A stretch of 64,000 nucleotides of DNA from Solanum dulcamara (Eukaryota > Streptophyta > Magnoliopsida > Solanales > Solanaceae): the NCBI RefSeq assembly GCF_947179165.1, contig NC_077242.1:38308597-38372596 (forward strand), given 5' to 3'. A program made the position numbers and the translations under genes. The notes under the pieces were generated by a model. That model was not told where the DNA came from, did no database searches, and saw only the letters and a program-made list of their open reading frames with translations. Of the stretch, positions 11,400 to 23,231 are shown piece after piece. Within the stretch, counting starts at the first letter, position 1; every line of letters begins with the position of its first letter.

Positions 11400-12480
11400 T
11401 GCCCTAAATAAATCAAACAACAATTGTCTGTCAAAAAATTAGTCACATTCTCTGCCTTATGAGCAACAGAGTGAGCAACCTTATTGAACATATAAAATAG
11501 ATTTCCCCTTAATTTATGGACTGATCTTCATAAAGATTAAGAGTTTTCATTATTAATTTAAGAGACTTTTATCTGCACTAGCAAATGATCAGATGATTAA
11601 TTTGATCACTCCACTTAGAAAAATCATAAGTTTTAAAATCATAGTTTTAAAACAAATAATGAAGAGCCTTTAATAAAACCTAAGCAATCATAATAAAAAA
11701 GCAGAAGATAAAGGTTCACCCTACTTTACTCCTCTAGTAGGGTGAAAGAAATCATGAGCTTGGCTATTGACAAGAATAAAATATCAATTATTGGCCACTA
11801 ATATCCAAATAATATACATCAACTTCATATAAAAATCTATCTTTTCTAATACCTTCATTCAAATCCTCTAATTTATCTCATCGTAAGCCTTGTTCATATC
11901 CAATTTAATAACTACATTAGCAAGATTTTCTCTTTTTTCTAATATCAATAATTATCTCTGTGGACAGTAAAAAAAATTTCAATAATGCTCCCCCCTTTAA
12001 CAAAATCAAATTGGTGAGGGGAAATCAATTTGGGAAAAAAACTTTTTAATCTGTCATGAATCAATCTGAAAATAACTTTGTTAAGAAAATAACTCAAAAC
12101 TAATTGATCAAAAATCAAAAAAAGATTGAATAACATCTTTCTTTGATAAAAGACCAAGTTTGTATGAGAAATAGACTAACATAGACAAACACTCTCAACA
12201 TTGAGCTCAAAAATCATCTTTTTGATCTTTTCTTTTCTAGACACTTTAACTAATCCATCATTTTTCGCTTAAGTATTTTGTGGACTAATAAGCTGTAACA
12301 AAGATAGATTATCAAAAATATTATCATCATTAAATTGATCAGTAAAGAATTCAATGATCTCTACAAAAATTGCAATATCCCCTCTGTTCAGTCACCATTA
12401 GATTTCAAAATGTTCTTCAAAGCATGTCTCCTCCCTCTGTCTTTTACTAAGCAGTGAAAAAAATTGTGTTTCTGTCCCCC
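11400..12480 (-). pseudogene. LINE: reverse transcriptase
   Basis: Motifs of a plant L1 RT are readable. NKVIFRLIHDRLKSFFPKLI and SPHQFDFVKGGSI lie in 12110-11960, LDMNKAYD (with a catalytic aspartate) at about 11880-11905, and HPTRGVKXGEPLS near 11720. The YLGHPIEHAMKTKVYFLEL block lies near 11400-11360. The F-A-D-D box expected near 11600 is not readable, so the active site seems damaged. Frameshifts separate these blocks. Confidence 0.75.
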
Positions 12481-12926
12481 TATGCAATGAACATTAACCT
12501 TTTTCTCTAGTGTTGTTTCTCATAATGGAGGTAGAGTTTCAATTTATCATAAGCCTTTTCTAAGAAGGATCTATTTCAGGGGAAAATGCTTCTTCAAACA
12601 GATCTTTTTTAACCCTCATAATTTCTTTCCTAATAGCTAGTTGTCTGAAGATATCACTAAATATTTCTTTACTCCATTTGGATAAAGCATGTCAGTTCTC
12701 TATTAGTTGAATAAACACATCATCAATTTCTTCTGTTACCTAGTTCTGCTGAACTACTTTCATAAAGTCCTTTTTCCATCTACAATTAAAAAAATTTGAA
12801 TGGCTTGGAAATAAAAATATTTCTAGTCCCATAGAAGATCAGTAATGGGAATGGTCTGATCCAATAGTAATGAAACTCTAGGTCAGTTTTCATCTTTTCC
12901 GATCTTTTCAGCGTATAGAGCTTTTC
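12480..12926 (-). pseudogene. LINE: endonuclease tail and EN-RT spacer
   Basis: The minus-strand translation shows an S-D-H motif in a context like the end of plant L1 endonucleases (apurinic-type endonuclease that nicks target DNA), near 12860. The usual spacer follows, with a block resembling GDRNTKFFHS (here GDRNTIFF) near 12490. Several stops are present. The catalytic N-terminal part of the endonuclease is not in the window. Confidence 0.6.
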
Positions 12927-15253
12927 TGTAGCGACCCCAAGTTAGTTATGACTTGCTGGCACTGATAGTTCAATTATCTAGTTGTTCATTTGGATTTTAT
13001 GCCTGATCTCCTATATTGGAGCTCTTGAAGTTTGAGTTATTGACTTCGGTCAAAACTCTAGAAAAATGACCTTAGAATAGAATTCTGATTGTTCCATCAG
13101 CTCTAAAGTAGCTATTTTAGGCTAGAAGCATGCTCGGCTCTAGTTTCGAGCCTTTCAGTGCGAGTTTGAGCCATTAGATATTTTAGCCTTTAAGCTTTAG
13201 CCTAAGATTGATTTTGGTCAACATTCTTGGAAAACATACTCGGATTAAAATTCCGTTAGTGTAGTTAGCTCCAGCACATTAGTAGGGTAGCATAGTTTGT
13301 TCGAACGCACGGGATTCTGAATAAATCTTGAGAACTCAACTTTTCAAAGCTCAACTTTGAGATGGTGAAGCACCTGCTGGTGCAAGACCACTGTTCATCG
13401 CTTTTGCGATCCATAGGTATCGCAAACGCAAGGCCTTTTCGCCTAGACCTTCGCATTCGTGAGGATTCTGCTCATGATCGCGAGGTACTGGCTTAATGGC
13501 TTTTGCATTCACAAAGATTTCCTTCACGATTGCAATGAGACTTTTCTGTGTAGGCTGTGATCACGAGCCTCATGCTCCATAATTGCGATGGATTGTTTGT
13601 CTGGCCTTTAAGTTTAAGAGAGACGCAAATTGCCTCGACCTCCATGCCCTATTTTTGCTATTTTAGGAGCTATAGAGCTCCAAAATGGGTGATTCCAAGT
13701 GCTAGTTGTTCGGGATGATTGTGTATATGTGTTGGCATGTTTAGGGAAGCATGCAAGGTGAAGATTTGAGGCAAATTCCACCCCAAAGGGCTTCCCTATC
13801 TTAGTTTAGGGATTTAATGGTGAAATTTATTCATGGATTGTTTTCCATGATTTCGAGTGTTGAATAGTGTTGTAATTTGGGGCATAAGTTCATTAAGCTC
13901 GAATGAATATTTTTGTAGAGTTGATTTTAGGATTCCTATCCCAGGTCCCATAATCCTATTTTTTTACCCAATTTTGGGTCCATCTCTGAAAAATCCATTT
14001 TTTATGTCGAAACATTCATATTGATGATGGGATCAATATTTTGACATGGATTCAATTAGAGTTGAATTTTGAGCAAAAAGCTATCAAAAAGTGGACTTGG
14101 AGCACGCGTGTTCAGCTTCGAGGTAGGCGACGATCTCCTTTCTTTTCATTGAGTTTCATGAGGTATTGTATAGTATAAATTTCTTGTGATTTGGATTGTA
14201 TGTGGCGAGTTACGCTCAATTCCTAGTTACTTTTTCCTTTGTCCCGGTATGAACCTCCTAGGTTGCCTTTATGAAACTTCCAATCTAGTTGATAAAGATT
14301 GTTGATTATACCTTAATTTGGCCTTGATTAGCCTATTTTAGGTAGCTTGTGTGATGTTTATGGTGGTTGGAGGTATTATGCCTTAGAATTGAGTTTCGGT
14401 TGATCCTTGGTTGATGTAGCCGATGTTGGCACGAAATTATAAGACTTAGTGTCCTTTGCTACTGTAGCACCTATTTTGAAGTCTTGGTATAGTGGTTTTC
14501 ACCCAGTTAGGATTTTGAATTACTATTGGGCCCTATTTATAGATTTAGAGTTAGAATCCTCTATGATTATTTTTGTCATTTGGTGGGGCTAGTTGTGTTT
14601 GTAATCTCGAGTTTGTATTTTGCAGTTGGATTTGGAGGTATTGTTTGACTAGCTGAGCATCTATTTTCTCATATCCTCCTCCTTGTTACTTAGTTAGGGT
14701 TGATCTCCCCTATGGTCCTTATTGTTGAGTTAGAGGAGTAGATTTGAGCCTTACGCCTTGGTTAGAGGTCGGTTGTATGTGTTAGTCTTGTTTTTATACT
14801 TTGAGGTAAGGTGCTTGTGGTGTCATTACTGTATGTGATTTTGTGTGTTGTTTGGGTGTTGGTGATGGCATGCATTGCATTGGATCCTTGTTTTCTCATA
14901 GATGTAGTTGACCTCGGTGCATGCATTGGTTCTTGGCATTGATTGAGGAAGTTGGGTTGTACCCCAAACTATTTTATACAAATTTTCTAAATAGTGGTCG
15001 TACTACCTTTATTACTACTATTTACAGTAGACTGGAGGAATGGAGGATGCGCTCATTTTCTTATATTGGTTTGGTTAGAGAGAGTTCTCGACCCTTTTAT
15101 ACTAATTTGACTATTTATCTCCAGTCATCACGATAGAGTGGATTCTAGATGATCAGATATACATTGATATCTATATTGATATAAGACCTAGATCAAGACC
15201 AGACAGTATATAGGGGGGGTTCCTGAGCCCCCCATGGCGATCCCAGAGAGGCG
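12927..15253 (+). mobile_element. F LTR, first segment
   Basis: A sharp change occurs at 12927 from LINE to TGTAGCGACCCC, a typical LTR start for long-LTR Del-like elements on the + strand. About 2.3 kb of non-coding, T/G-rich LTR-like text follows until element D starts at 15254. It contains an inverted pair TTTGCGAT/ATCGCAAA (13403-13426) and other GCG-rich short repeats to about 13570. I infer that the LTR continues at 43244 and 55199. That continuity rests on nesting logic plus the Del-LTR character of the last segment, not on alignment to a second copy. Confidence 0.6.
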
Positions 15254-18200
15254 CATCATTACGAACTGATTTCCCAGGTCATAATAGCACGTACTATAAC
15301 CCACCAATAGGCAAGCCAACCCGTGAACCCAGAATGATAAGTAATGGATTTGAGGGCAGAAACTAATCAAGAATGGGAAATGCCAAAATAAACAGAATAA
15401 GTAAGCAGAAGTAAAACCAAAACCTGATATATACAACTAAAGAACCCTCCCAGAACCTATAGGTCACAAGTATAAAGTTACTACAAAATAAAATTCGAGT
15501 ACAAGTTCCAAAAGTGGACCAAAAATATATACATCAACTGGCTAGTCTCAAAAAGGCAAAAGACGGTCCATCTACACTAAAGGAGACAGATATGATCCCA
15601 AAAAGTCAAGTGCTCACTCTAGTATCTGAAGTTGACTACAACAGGCTCGATCTATCTGCAACGCTAGCTGGTGCTCAACCCTTCCTTATGAAAGGAGATG
15701 CAGAGTGTAGTATGAGTACCAAGACAACAAGTATCCAATAGGCATCATATGCCGACTGAGTAAAAAAGGTAAATATATTATGAAAAAGAAAAATAAGTCT
15801 AAATAGGAATCATGATAAGCGTCTAAGTATAGATAGTACTACCTAAGAGGACTACTGGTAACTACACCAAACTGGGCTCCTATAAGCCCAGCTAGGACAC
15901 TCATGCAAAAATTTAAATAAAAACCCGAACGAAACCCCATAAGCCTGCCGAGTACACAGAATAGCTATAACTACCAAGAATTTGAGATGCCCAGAACCGA
16001 ATAACCATGTCATTTCTGAACCATGAATCTCCAAGAGTTGATGAACCAGGAATACTTTAGGGATTGAGGCTAGGACTGAGACCTAGATGCTCGCCTGAAT
16101 AAGCAATATGGTCAAGGTCGGGGCTGGGTACATGGATGATTGCCATAAAATATCGGTATGGTGGAGGCATGGGTTGGGTACCCGGATGCTCACTGTAACA
16201 CATTAGTATGATTGAGGACGACGCTTGGTACTCGAATGCTCATCATACTAGAAAATCAATAGAGGCCGGGGATGGGCACCCGGATGCTCCCTGATGGAAT
16301 TTCAAAATAGAGGTTGGGACCAGGTACTCGGATGCTCATAGATAATTTATCCTGTGGTGCTGAATGTTCTCCTATACAACTTGATACTAATAGATTTGAG
16401 AATCTCTTTCCTAATAAATCAACTGATATACAATTAAAGCTTGAACCAAAGCTGAAACAAAACAATCACAAAGTCTAGCATCGCCGACGAATCTCAAAAG
16501 TCACAATCATGTCGAGTTATGGATGAGGGTATTCTTAAGGGTATGGTTACCGCCTCACTAAGGCCAAATTACCACGCACCAGTCTGCTATATCATTCTAT
16601 AGGGATATAAGCCCGCCGGAGCGATGCAAGGGCAAATAAGTCTAGTGTACAACCTATGTTAAGGACACATGCTCCACAATATCAACAATATAAGCATTCA
16701 ACTCTTCTTACAACCCTAACAAATAATGGAAAAGAACACATGCTTATAATAATCCAAAAAACAAAATAAAAGCCTAAAACATGGTTTCTAATACCTAAGA
16801 TATAAAAATAACCGACCCAACCCGAATTCCATTTATTTCAACATCCTTTCATACATTTCATCTCAATCTAAAGAAAGGAAAGTCGTAGCCTACTTGTAGG
16901 CTGAGCAAGAGCACATCAAACCACTATTAAATGGCCTCAGAATTCTGCCACGCTGTCAAAAAAAGAATCACAAGGTCATTACAGTCGTTTAGACACTAAT
17001 TTTACAATTTTCGGAGATGGACCAATTTTGGGGTCTAATGGGAAATATGGGACCCCATTCGAAATTCCAGAATTGACCCAAAAAATTAGTCCAAAACAAC
17101 ACCCCAAGCTCAGCAATCAAATTTGAACAAAACCAGTGGTTGGAAAACTACAAGAATCGATCGTACAATAAATTTCCAAAATTTAAACTAAAAACATGAA
17201 TATGGAACATCTTTGATCTGTGATTTCTCAAAAAAAAAACACTTACAACTCAAACCAAACATACTACGATATTCCTTGTGAGAAACCCCACAACTTAGCC
17301 TAAAAATGACTAAAAATTCAACATAAATTAAATCGGAAAATGACTTAAGGCTACAACTAGTTTCATAAATTTACCTCACATGGAGCCTCCCTTAAAGTTT
17401 CTGAGCATACCAACGGATTCCCCACAAAATTATCTTGAACTTAGACCCTTGAATCACCAAAATCAGGTTTATATAGACCAAGAAATAAATTCTCAAAGTT
17501 CTTCAAAACTTCACTCTGAAAATGGACATTATAGCAACTACAATCAAGAGTTTACCTCAATAAAATATCAAAAATTAGTTTTCAATCTCTCCAATGCGTT
17601 CTTCTCGAAAAATGTCACAAGTTTACATTTTGAATCACCTAATTTGGAGCTCTAGAACTCAAGTTATGGGGTTTCTAAAGTTGGAGAAAATACACAAAAA
17701 GGAGTATTTAATTTGCACCAGTAGTGCATTGTTGCACCCTCTTTTTGTCACGGTCCAAAATCTCCAATGGAATGCTCGAAATTCGTTTGGAATTTGATAA
17801 AAATAAACCATATTTGCTACCCTACTAAATTTGACGTTCCAAACTGAATGGTGCATTCGTAATTATCATACAAGATCATTTTAATGAAAAGTGGGTTCCA
17901 CACTTAAGTGTCATTTTAAGCCCAAATTCCACAATGGGCTTCGAAATTAGACTGAAATCTTTGGAAAGCAAACCAATGGTCATTCTAGACCAAAATTGAC
18001 ATTTTAATACTAACCATGCTGTCAGAATTTTCATCTGAGTGTATTTTCCAAGAATGTTGACCAAAGTCAACCATAGGATAACTTTCAAAGTCAAAACAGC
18101 CAAATGTCCTTAAACTCGTATCTATTGCCTCGATACTCATACCGATTATGCTTCTAGCCTAAGTTAGCCATTCTAGAGTAAATGGAACCATCAGAATTTA

Positions 18201-18673
18201 AATTTGAGGTCTTCTTGACCCGAAACTCAAAAATTCGCAACTAAACCAACTTAGGCCTTCAAAATATTAAAATGGACTCAGGACGTCTAAAAATTCAACC
18301 AACACTTCTTCTAGAACAAAATACGTCTCCTAAATCCAATGGAGTTATCAGAATTGCATTCCGAGAATCAAAACTCCGAAAGTTATCCTAAGTCAAATCT
18401 TCTCCTAAAATTCTTCAAATTCCCCTAGGCAAAATTCCACATTCTGAAGCTGCTAGAATCAAAGGAATTTCATTCTGAGACACATAACCTTTGTTGACCC
18501 CAAATACCACTTTTGAACAGTTAAAGCTTATAAAACTCAAAATTTTTAAAGATTCAACTTTAGATAGGATTTTTTAAAAATCAATACCTGGTACCTATCA
18601 GAAATGACTCAAGGCAACTAAAGGGAGGGGTAAAATGGTTATTTAATTAAAAATAACCTTCTTGGTCATTACA
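15254..18673 (-). mobile_element. element D: 3' LTR
   Basis: About 3.42 kb, homologous along its length to 39667-43243. In the sense direction it starts TGTAATGACC at 18673 and ends near 15254, where the terminal bases have decayed (CATCATTACG against TGTCATGACC in the other copy). A TATA-like CTATATAAAC lies on the minus strand at 17467-17476, also present in the 5' LTR. A roughly 50-bp tandem repeat lies at 16062-16341. Short open stretches on either strand are not conserved as proteins between the two LTRs. Confidence 0.8.
16062..16341. repeat. about 50-bp tandem repeat in D 3' LTR, six units
   Basis: Six imperfect units share a core like GAGGCCGGGGCTGGGTACCC followed by GGATGCTC and an AT-rich tail (for example ACACATTAGTATG). 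Unit starts are near 16062, 16111, 16161, 16211, 16261 and 16309. The matching array in the 5' LTR (40470-40798) has seven units. Confidence 0.8.
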
Positions 18674-18794
18674 ACATCCACTAGTAAAAGAGCTTTTATC
18701 CACAAAAGTAAGGGTCAGGAAGTACTTGAAGGCTCAAATAAGCTGGGGAACAATGTTCGCATCTCCTGCTCGGTCTCTCAAGTAGTCTTCTCAA
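18674..18794 (-). pseudogene. element D: last part of the polyprotein, separated by element E
   Basis: The minus strand reads ETEQEMRTLFPSLFEPSSTS at about 18764-18705, a Del-like polyprotein end. Joined across element E to 35517 and above, the frame is continuous from WRQRPIEKTT through this segment. One TGA interrupts it where relatives have tryptophan. About 30 bases after the stop the 3' LTR starts at 18673. This in-frame continuity is independent support that E interrupted D. Confidence 0.8.
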
Positions 18795-18799
18795 TTGGA
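18795..18799. other. target-site duplication TTGGA of element E (left copy)
   Basis: TTGGA directly precedes the 3' LTR of E. The identical pentamer at 35512-35516 directly follows its 5' LTR. A 5-bp duplication is standard for gypsy integrases. Confidence 0.85.
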
Positions 18800-20152
18800 T
18801 ATTGCGTCCAAATGCACATGCAAGTGTATGCGGTCTCAAAAGTAATATAGTGACCCCTTTTAAGAGCTGGAAATCGAAACCACAGAAAAATTTAATTAGG
18901 TGTTAGTAATCTTCTCGATGAATCAAATTATTCATGCGTGTTTTCAAAGGATTGAGTTCATTTATATCTACAAAATAATTATATCATTAATGATATGGAA
19001 AAATGATTTAACTATATTAGATAAATTTTATCAATTTAAAAAAGAGTCCCAGGTTTGAAGCATTCATAGATTTCCATTCTAACATCCTTTACTTTGGAAT
19101 TCAATAGGGTTTTTAATTACTGATTTACAGGGTTGATTTTACAATTATGATCTTCCGACCTCTAATTGCCTACTCTTGTTGACAACGTAACTACATCATT
19201 GAGCGGGGATAAGCATGAACCAAAAAATCCATTAATCATATCATCTTATTTAGTAACCAAATATGATGTATAGATATGTATCACAGTCATTCTATACATG
19301 AATTATTCTAGACAATTCTAGGACAAACATGCTCCTTATATTCTAGTGCTCTATCCCCTTTCCATCTTCCCAGCTCTGGGTGGACAACAAATTTGTTCTA
19401 ATGGTGATCAAGCATTAAAACAATCAAAACAAGAATATAAGAGTAATCACATACAAAAACCCATTTTCAACCAAAGCAAACAAGATTTAAACATTCATCT
19501 TGTGGCTACAACCTAGGAATAAGGGGATTTAGCCACTTATAATGTGTAACATATTCACATAAATCATTAATAACATAAAAACTTGAATTCAATTGAAATA
19601 AAAGAAAAAAATATCACCAAAAGTAGCTCTTCCTTCATCTTCTTCAACCCAAAATCCGACAATCTGATATTCTTTTTAATAAAGTATGTAAAGGTGCTAT
19701 TTATAGCATCAAAAATGTGGATTTAAAGTAGGCGGACTGAAGTTCGCAACGTGGACTTGGTTCAGTTCAATGCAATTTTTCATTTCCTCTGTCAGTGGAT
19801 ATTTATTCTTTCCAGAACAAAGTCCGCAACGCAGAACTGGCATGCACTATACTGTTGAGTCAAATAAATTCCAAGTCTTGGAATTAAATCATTGAAGCCA
19901 AGTGTGTGATGCGGACACAGTTTTTATAGTGTGTTTTCTTCAAATTTTGTTCCCCACTTCTCCTTTGAGGTCCACTTTCAATCCGATCATGCTTTGAATG
20001 TCTATTCTTTCTCAATTAGCCATGAAAATTCTAATCATGTTGGTTGATTACAACAATACACAAATATACAAAAAATATAAACTAAACTCTAGACTTGACC
20101 AATGATTTATGGGTTTTATGTGCTATTGGGCACATAAATCTACCCAAGATCA
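18800..20152 (-). mobile_element. element E: 3' LTR
   Basis: About 1.35 kb, colinear with 34147-35511; roughly nine in ten bases match in a stretch I aligned by eye. In the sense direction it starts TGATCTTGGGTA at 20152. A G-rich stretch on the minus strand just before it (GTTTGGGTGG, around 20152-20165) could be the polypurine tract. A palindromic TATA element GCTATTTATAGC lies at 19696-19707. GCGAC-type short palindromes (near 19745 and 19826) recall those of other LTRs here. Confidence 0.85.
19696..19707 (-). promoter_or_regulatory. probable TATA element of E 3' LTR
   Basis: The sense strand reads GCTATAAATAGC, a perfect 12-base palindrome containing a TATAAATA box, conserved at 35042-35053 in the 5' LTR. 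It would mark the U3/R area. Because it is a palindrome, it could in principle serve either strand. Confidence 0.55.
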
Positions 20153-21650
20153 CCACCCAAACACTTATAACTTTGTTAGTCCTTGAACAAACTCCCAGTC
20201 TTATTCCTAAAATAACAAATACATAATATATAAAGCAATTCTACCAAACCACAGTGATTGCATAATTAGCTTACATTACACGCACATGTCTAATTTTGTT
20301 CAAGCAACTAACTAACTCAACACCACATAAACTCGAGATTTGAATCTATAATAAAACAAACTCATATGTCTTGTTAATTTAAAATTCATGTAGAATTACC
20401 ATTTCTTCGTTAAACATGTTCTCTCACTAAGAAAAAATTACCCATACTTTCGCAGCTACATTCCTTGTTAACAACAAAGGGTATTTAGACAAAATTCGCT
20501 CACTCTCTCAAATGAAATCACAAGTTGCTCAAGATGAACCATAGACTTGCCCTTAGTGTATTAAGAAGTTCTATTAAGGCATCTAAGACTTAAGGGTCAC
20601 TTAGGACTTTTTTACGTTGTAATGTGGGCTAGGGGACGGGTAGGTAGAAATCTAGACATGTATAGTGACTTGGTTCTCAAGTGCTTTTAATACACTACAT
20701 TCATTAATCCCATGTAAGTACTTCATAAATTTATTCTTACCACTTTGTTATATCATTAGCTTAATCTTTCTCTTCATTTATCTGTGTAGAGGAATTTTTC
20801 TTTTCTTTACTAACTTCAACCATAATGTGGTTGACGTTCTTTTCACTTTCCACAAGCTTGTCTTCCCTAAAACAAGATTTTATTTTAATTAATTGCACCA
20901 ATGGTTTTATTCTTAATAACCCAAGGTTGTTAACCCCCCTCCCATTTCTCTATTTTTTTTCTTTTTCAAAGCACTTGGCTTCTTGGATCAAAATAATGGT
21001 CTTAGAAAAAAATAGGAATAGCCTTCAAACTATTCTGTCAAAAAATCAAGTCAAAGGCTCAAAAGGTCTAACTATGGATTTTACATTAAGGTGGGTAAAA
21101 CAAGTGGTTTTAAAATGAGGTTACGAAAGAATTGCCTAGATATTTTCCCTAAAATCTAATCTTCCTTTGTTTTCACTACTCATACACATAGGGCAAGTTC
21201 TAGACAACAAAAGTAATCAGGATTATACAATTAACCTTATTCAAATTATAGATGTTTAATTTCAGATAGACAATTCTTCAGAAATTTCAACCACAATCAC
21301 ATGAATTCAACATTATTCAAAATCTAACAACAGAGTCTTAGGTGTCTCAATTTAGTTAATTTTTCATATTTTTCAATCATTTCATCTGCTACCTATGCAA
21401 TCTGCTACCAAGGTCAGAATTATTTCTAAACGACATCAAAATTTAAGATAAACCCAAAATATAAGTACTGACAAAAACAAACAAGTACAAATTCAGATAA
21501 ACCACAACATAAATCTAACAAAAGTAATCACAATTAGCAATACAGATAAAACAAAACATCAAACTTAACAAAAATAAATAGATATGATTTAATTAAACAG
21601 AATCCACCCCACACTTAGAGTTGGGCATTGTCCTCAGGAGCATAATGTAG
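20153..21650 (-). other. element E: 3' non-coding zone
   Basis: About 1.5 kb between the env-like ORF and the 3' LTR. I see no coding signal on the minus strand; open stretches on the + strand near 20665-21118 are AT-rich and resemble nothing known to me. Just after the ORF end, the minus strand carries GAGGACAATGCCCAACTC followed by TAAGTGTGGGGTGG (21642-21606). A similar sequence often follows the coding region in Athila-type elements (recalled family knowledge). Confidence 0.6.
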
Positions 21651-21663
21651 TATACTTCCCTAT

Positions 21664-22849
21664 CTACTCATCCATTAGCCCACCAGTATTCAGATCTTCC
21701 ACCGCCAAAGGGTAAAACTCTATGGCCTCCAAATCTGACTCCACATCTGCGCCAGTTCTCCTCCTATCCTCATCCATAGGGATATTGTCTGTAGTAGGCT
21801 CATAAAAATTAGGTCTTAGTACTAGGGAAACCATAGCATTCTCGTTTAATAGATATTGTCTCTCTACCTCACGGAGTTCTTCTTCAGTTGAAGCTTGCCC
21901 TCCGGTGTGGTGTCGAAGTATTTCCAAGCCAAACATACGGGTTGTTATCATATCATCGTGCCTTGTATGCTCTTATGTAGTGAGGACTAGGCTGTGAGTG
22001 TAGTCTGGCCCCTTATTGTTTGTGACATCATAAGAATCTAAGGGAAGAGGGGCCATATAATCATGTTGGTCCTCAGGGATCCCGACCTTTTGGCATATCT
22101 ACGTGATGAGGCCTCCAAATGTAAACCCTCTACCTCGGTGGACTCTGCACTTTTATATAGTAGATTTGATAACAACATCATTATTCACTTTCTTCCCTTT
22201 CATAAGGGCATAGACCTACCACACTCTATCATGTGTTAATTCGGTGTAATGGAGGCCTGAAATAAGGCTGTGCATGATAATTTTCACCCACACGTATGTT
22301 TTTTTGTTAAGATGAGCATATGGGAATGTGCTGTTTTAGCCCCGAAACCCATGACATAACCACTTTGTAGTTGACCTAGGCCCACATATTGTATGTCAGA
22401 CATCCCTATATGGCAATTAAATAGGCAGCTCTGGAGTTCCCAATATCTCGTTTATGGCCATTGGAGATAGAGGAACATCAACCCCTCGCACTGTGAATAA
22501 TGAGTGAGCTGATCATCTTGATAATTTGCATAAAATTCTCATACCATTGCAAATTGCACGGCTTTGGGTCAGCAAACAAGAAATGCATATTCAGTTCCAC
22601 TATTCTCCTTATGATTTGGGGGTAGTCTCTGGCCAATTTTTCCTCATCAATTAGCATATCAGAGAGATAGCGAGAGTTGGTATGTCGTTTGTACCAGTTT
22701 TTCCCTATTGGATATAGCGTTTTTAAGACAAATTAACAAGATTGGCCTCGAGGCATAGGTGGGGCAGGTGGTATAGAGGGTGCCCCTCACTCTCTTTTCC
22801 TATTTCTAGGGTTTGCTGGTTCCTTTCCTGGCGTTCGGCTAGATGACAT
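21664..22849 (-). pseudogene. element E: env-like ORF / plant transposon protein
   Basis: Starts around MSSSRTPGKEP (ATG 22849-22847) and continues with NWYKRHTNSRYLSDMLIDEE (about 22700-22640), ADPKPCNLQWYENFMQI and later GRGFTFGGLIT. It closes with an acidic tail (EEELREVERQYL near 21870, then ADVESDLEAIEF). The region resembles a broad family of 'putative plant transposon proteins' found between pol and the 3' LTR of Athila-like elements. I cannot see a convincing membrane segment, so an envelope role is not supported by the sequence. Stops and at least one frameshift break it. Downstream of pol it would have been made from a spliced or separate transcript. Confidence 0.6.
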
Positions 22850-23231
22850 TTTTGCTTGTTGGTGTGAAATAGAAACTCAAAAAAAAGCTTCTTGAATTTG
22901 ATGAGTGCACCACGGATTATCCTTAGAAGAGAGGAGTTGTTGAGAGTAGAAGAGAGAAAATGGTTCAATTTAATGAAAAAATAAAGTTGAAAGGACTCAT
23001 TTTGGTTTTTAAAATTGATTTGGCCGGGTAAAACCCATTAAAGATGGGTTGAACCCGTCTTTTTAAATGAAAGATTCCAAAAAATGTCACAGGTCCACGA
23101 CGCGGACCTTACTAGTTAGCATGCAAAAATTCCAAAATTCGGTTTATACTGAAATAAGCTAGGTCCACGCAATCGGACCTAGCACGGACTTTACTTGGAC
23201 TTTATTTTCACCAAAAATATTCGAAAACATA
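22850..23231 (-). other. element E: spacer before the env-like ORF
   Basis: Non-coding, ending in target duplication ACATA (23227-23231) at the left edge of the first LTR insertion. It includes GC-rich short palindromes such as GGTCCACGACGCGGACC (23092-23108). Confidence 0.55.

Larger units (their letters stand above)
9958..12926 (-). mobile_element. L1-type LINE remnant (ORF2)
   Basis: A non-LTR retrotransposon lies on the minus strand, recognised by three parts in the right order. These are an endonuclease tail (GSDHS-like, about 12860), an L1-type RT (12480-11400) and a zf-RVT-like C-terminal region (11020-10230). It is truncated by the F LTR at 12927 and by the B LTR at 9957, so neither its 5' end nor its poly-A tail is visible. 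Stops and frameshifts occur throughout, and it is the oldest layer in this part of the window by nesting. Confidence 0.8.

Noticed and set aside
9958..12926. A host gene in the LINE interval
   Set aside because: All readable motifs on the minus strand fit L1 ORF2 in order, and remaining open stretches are short and without recognisable similarity.
16062..16341. Regular roughly 50-bp repeats, considered as a CRISPR-like or satellite array
   Set aside because: Units are contiguous and imperfect with no unique spacers, and both copies sit at the same place in the two LTRs of a plant retroelement.
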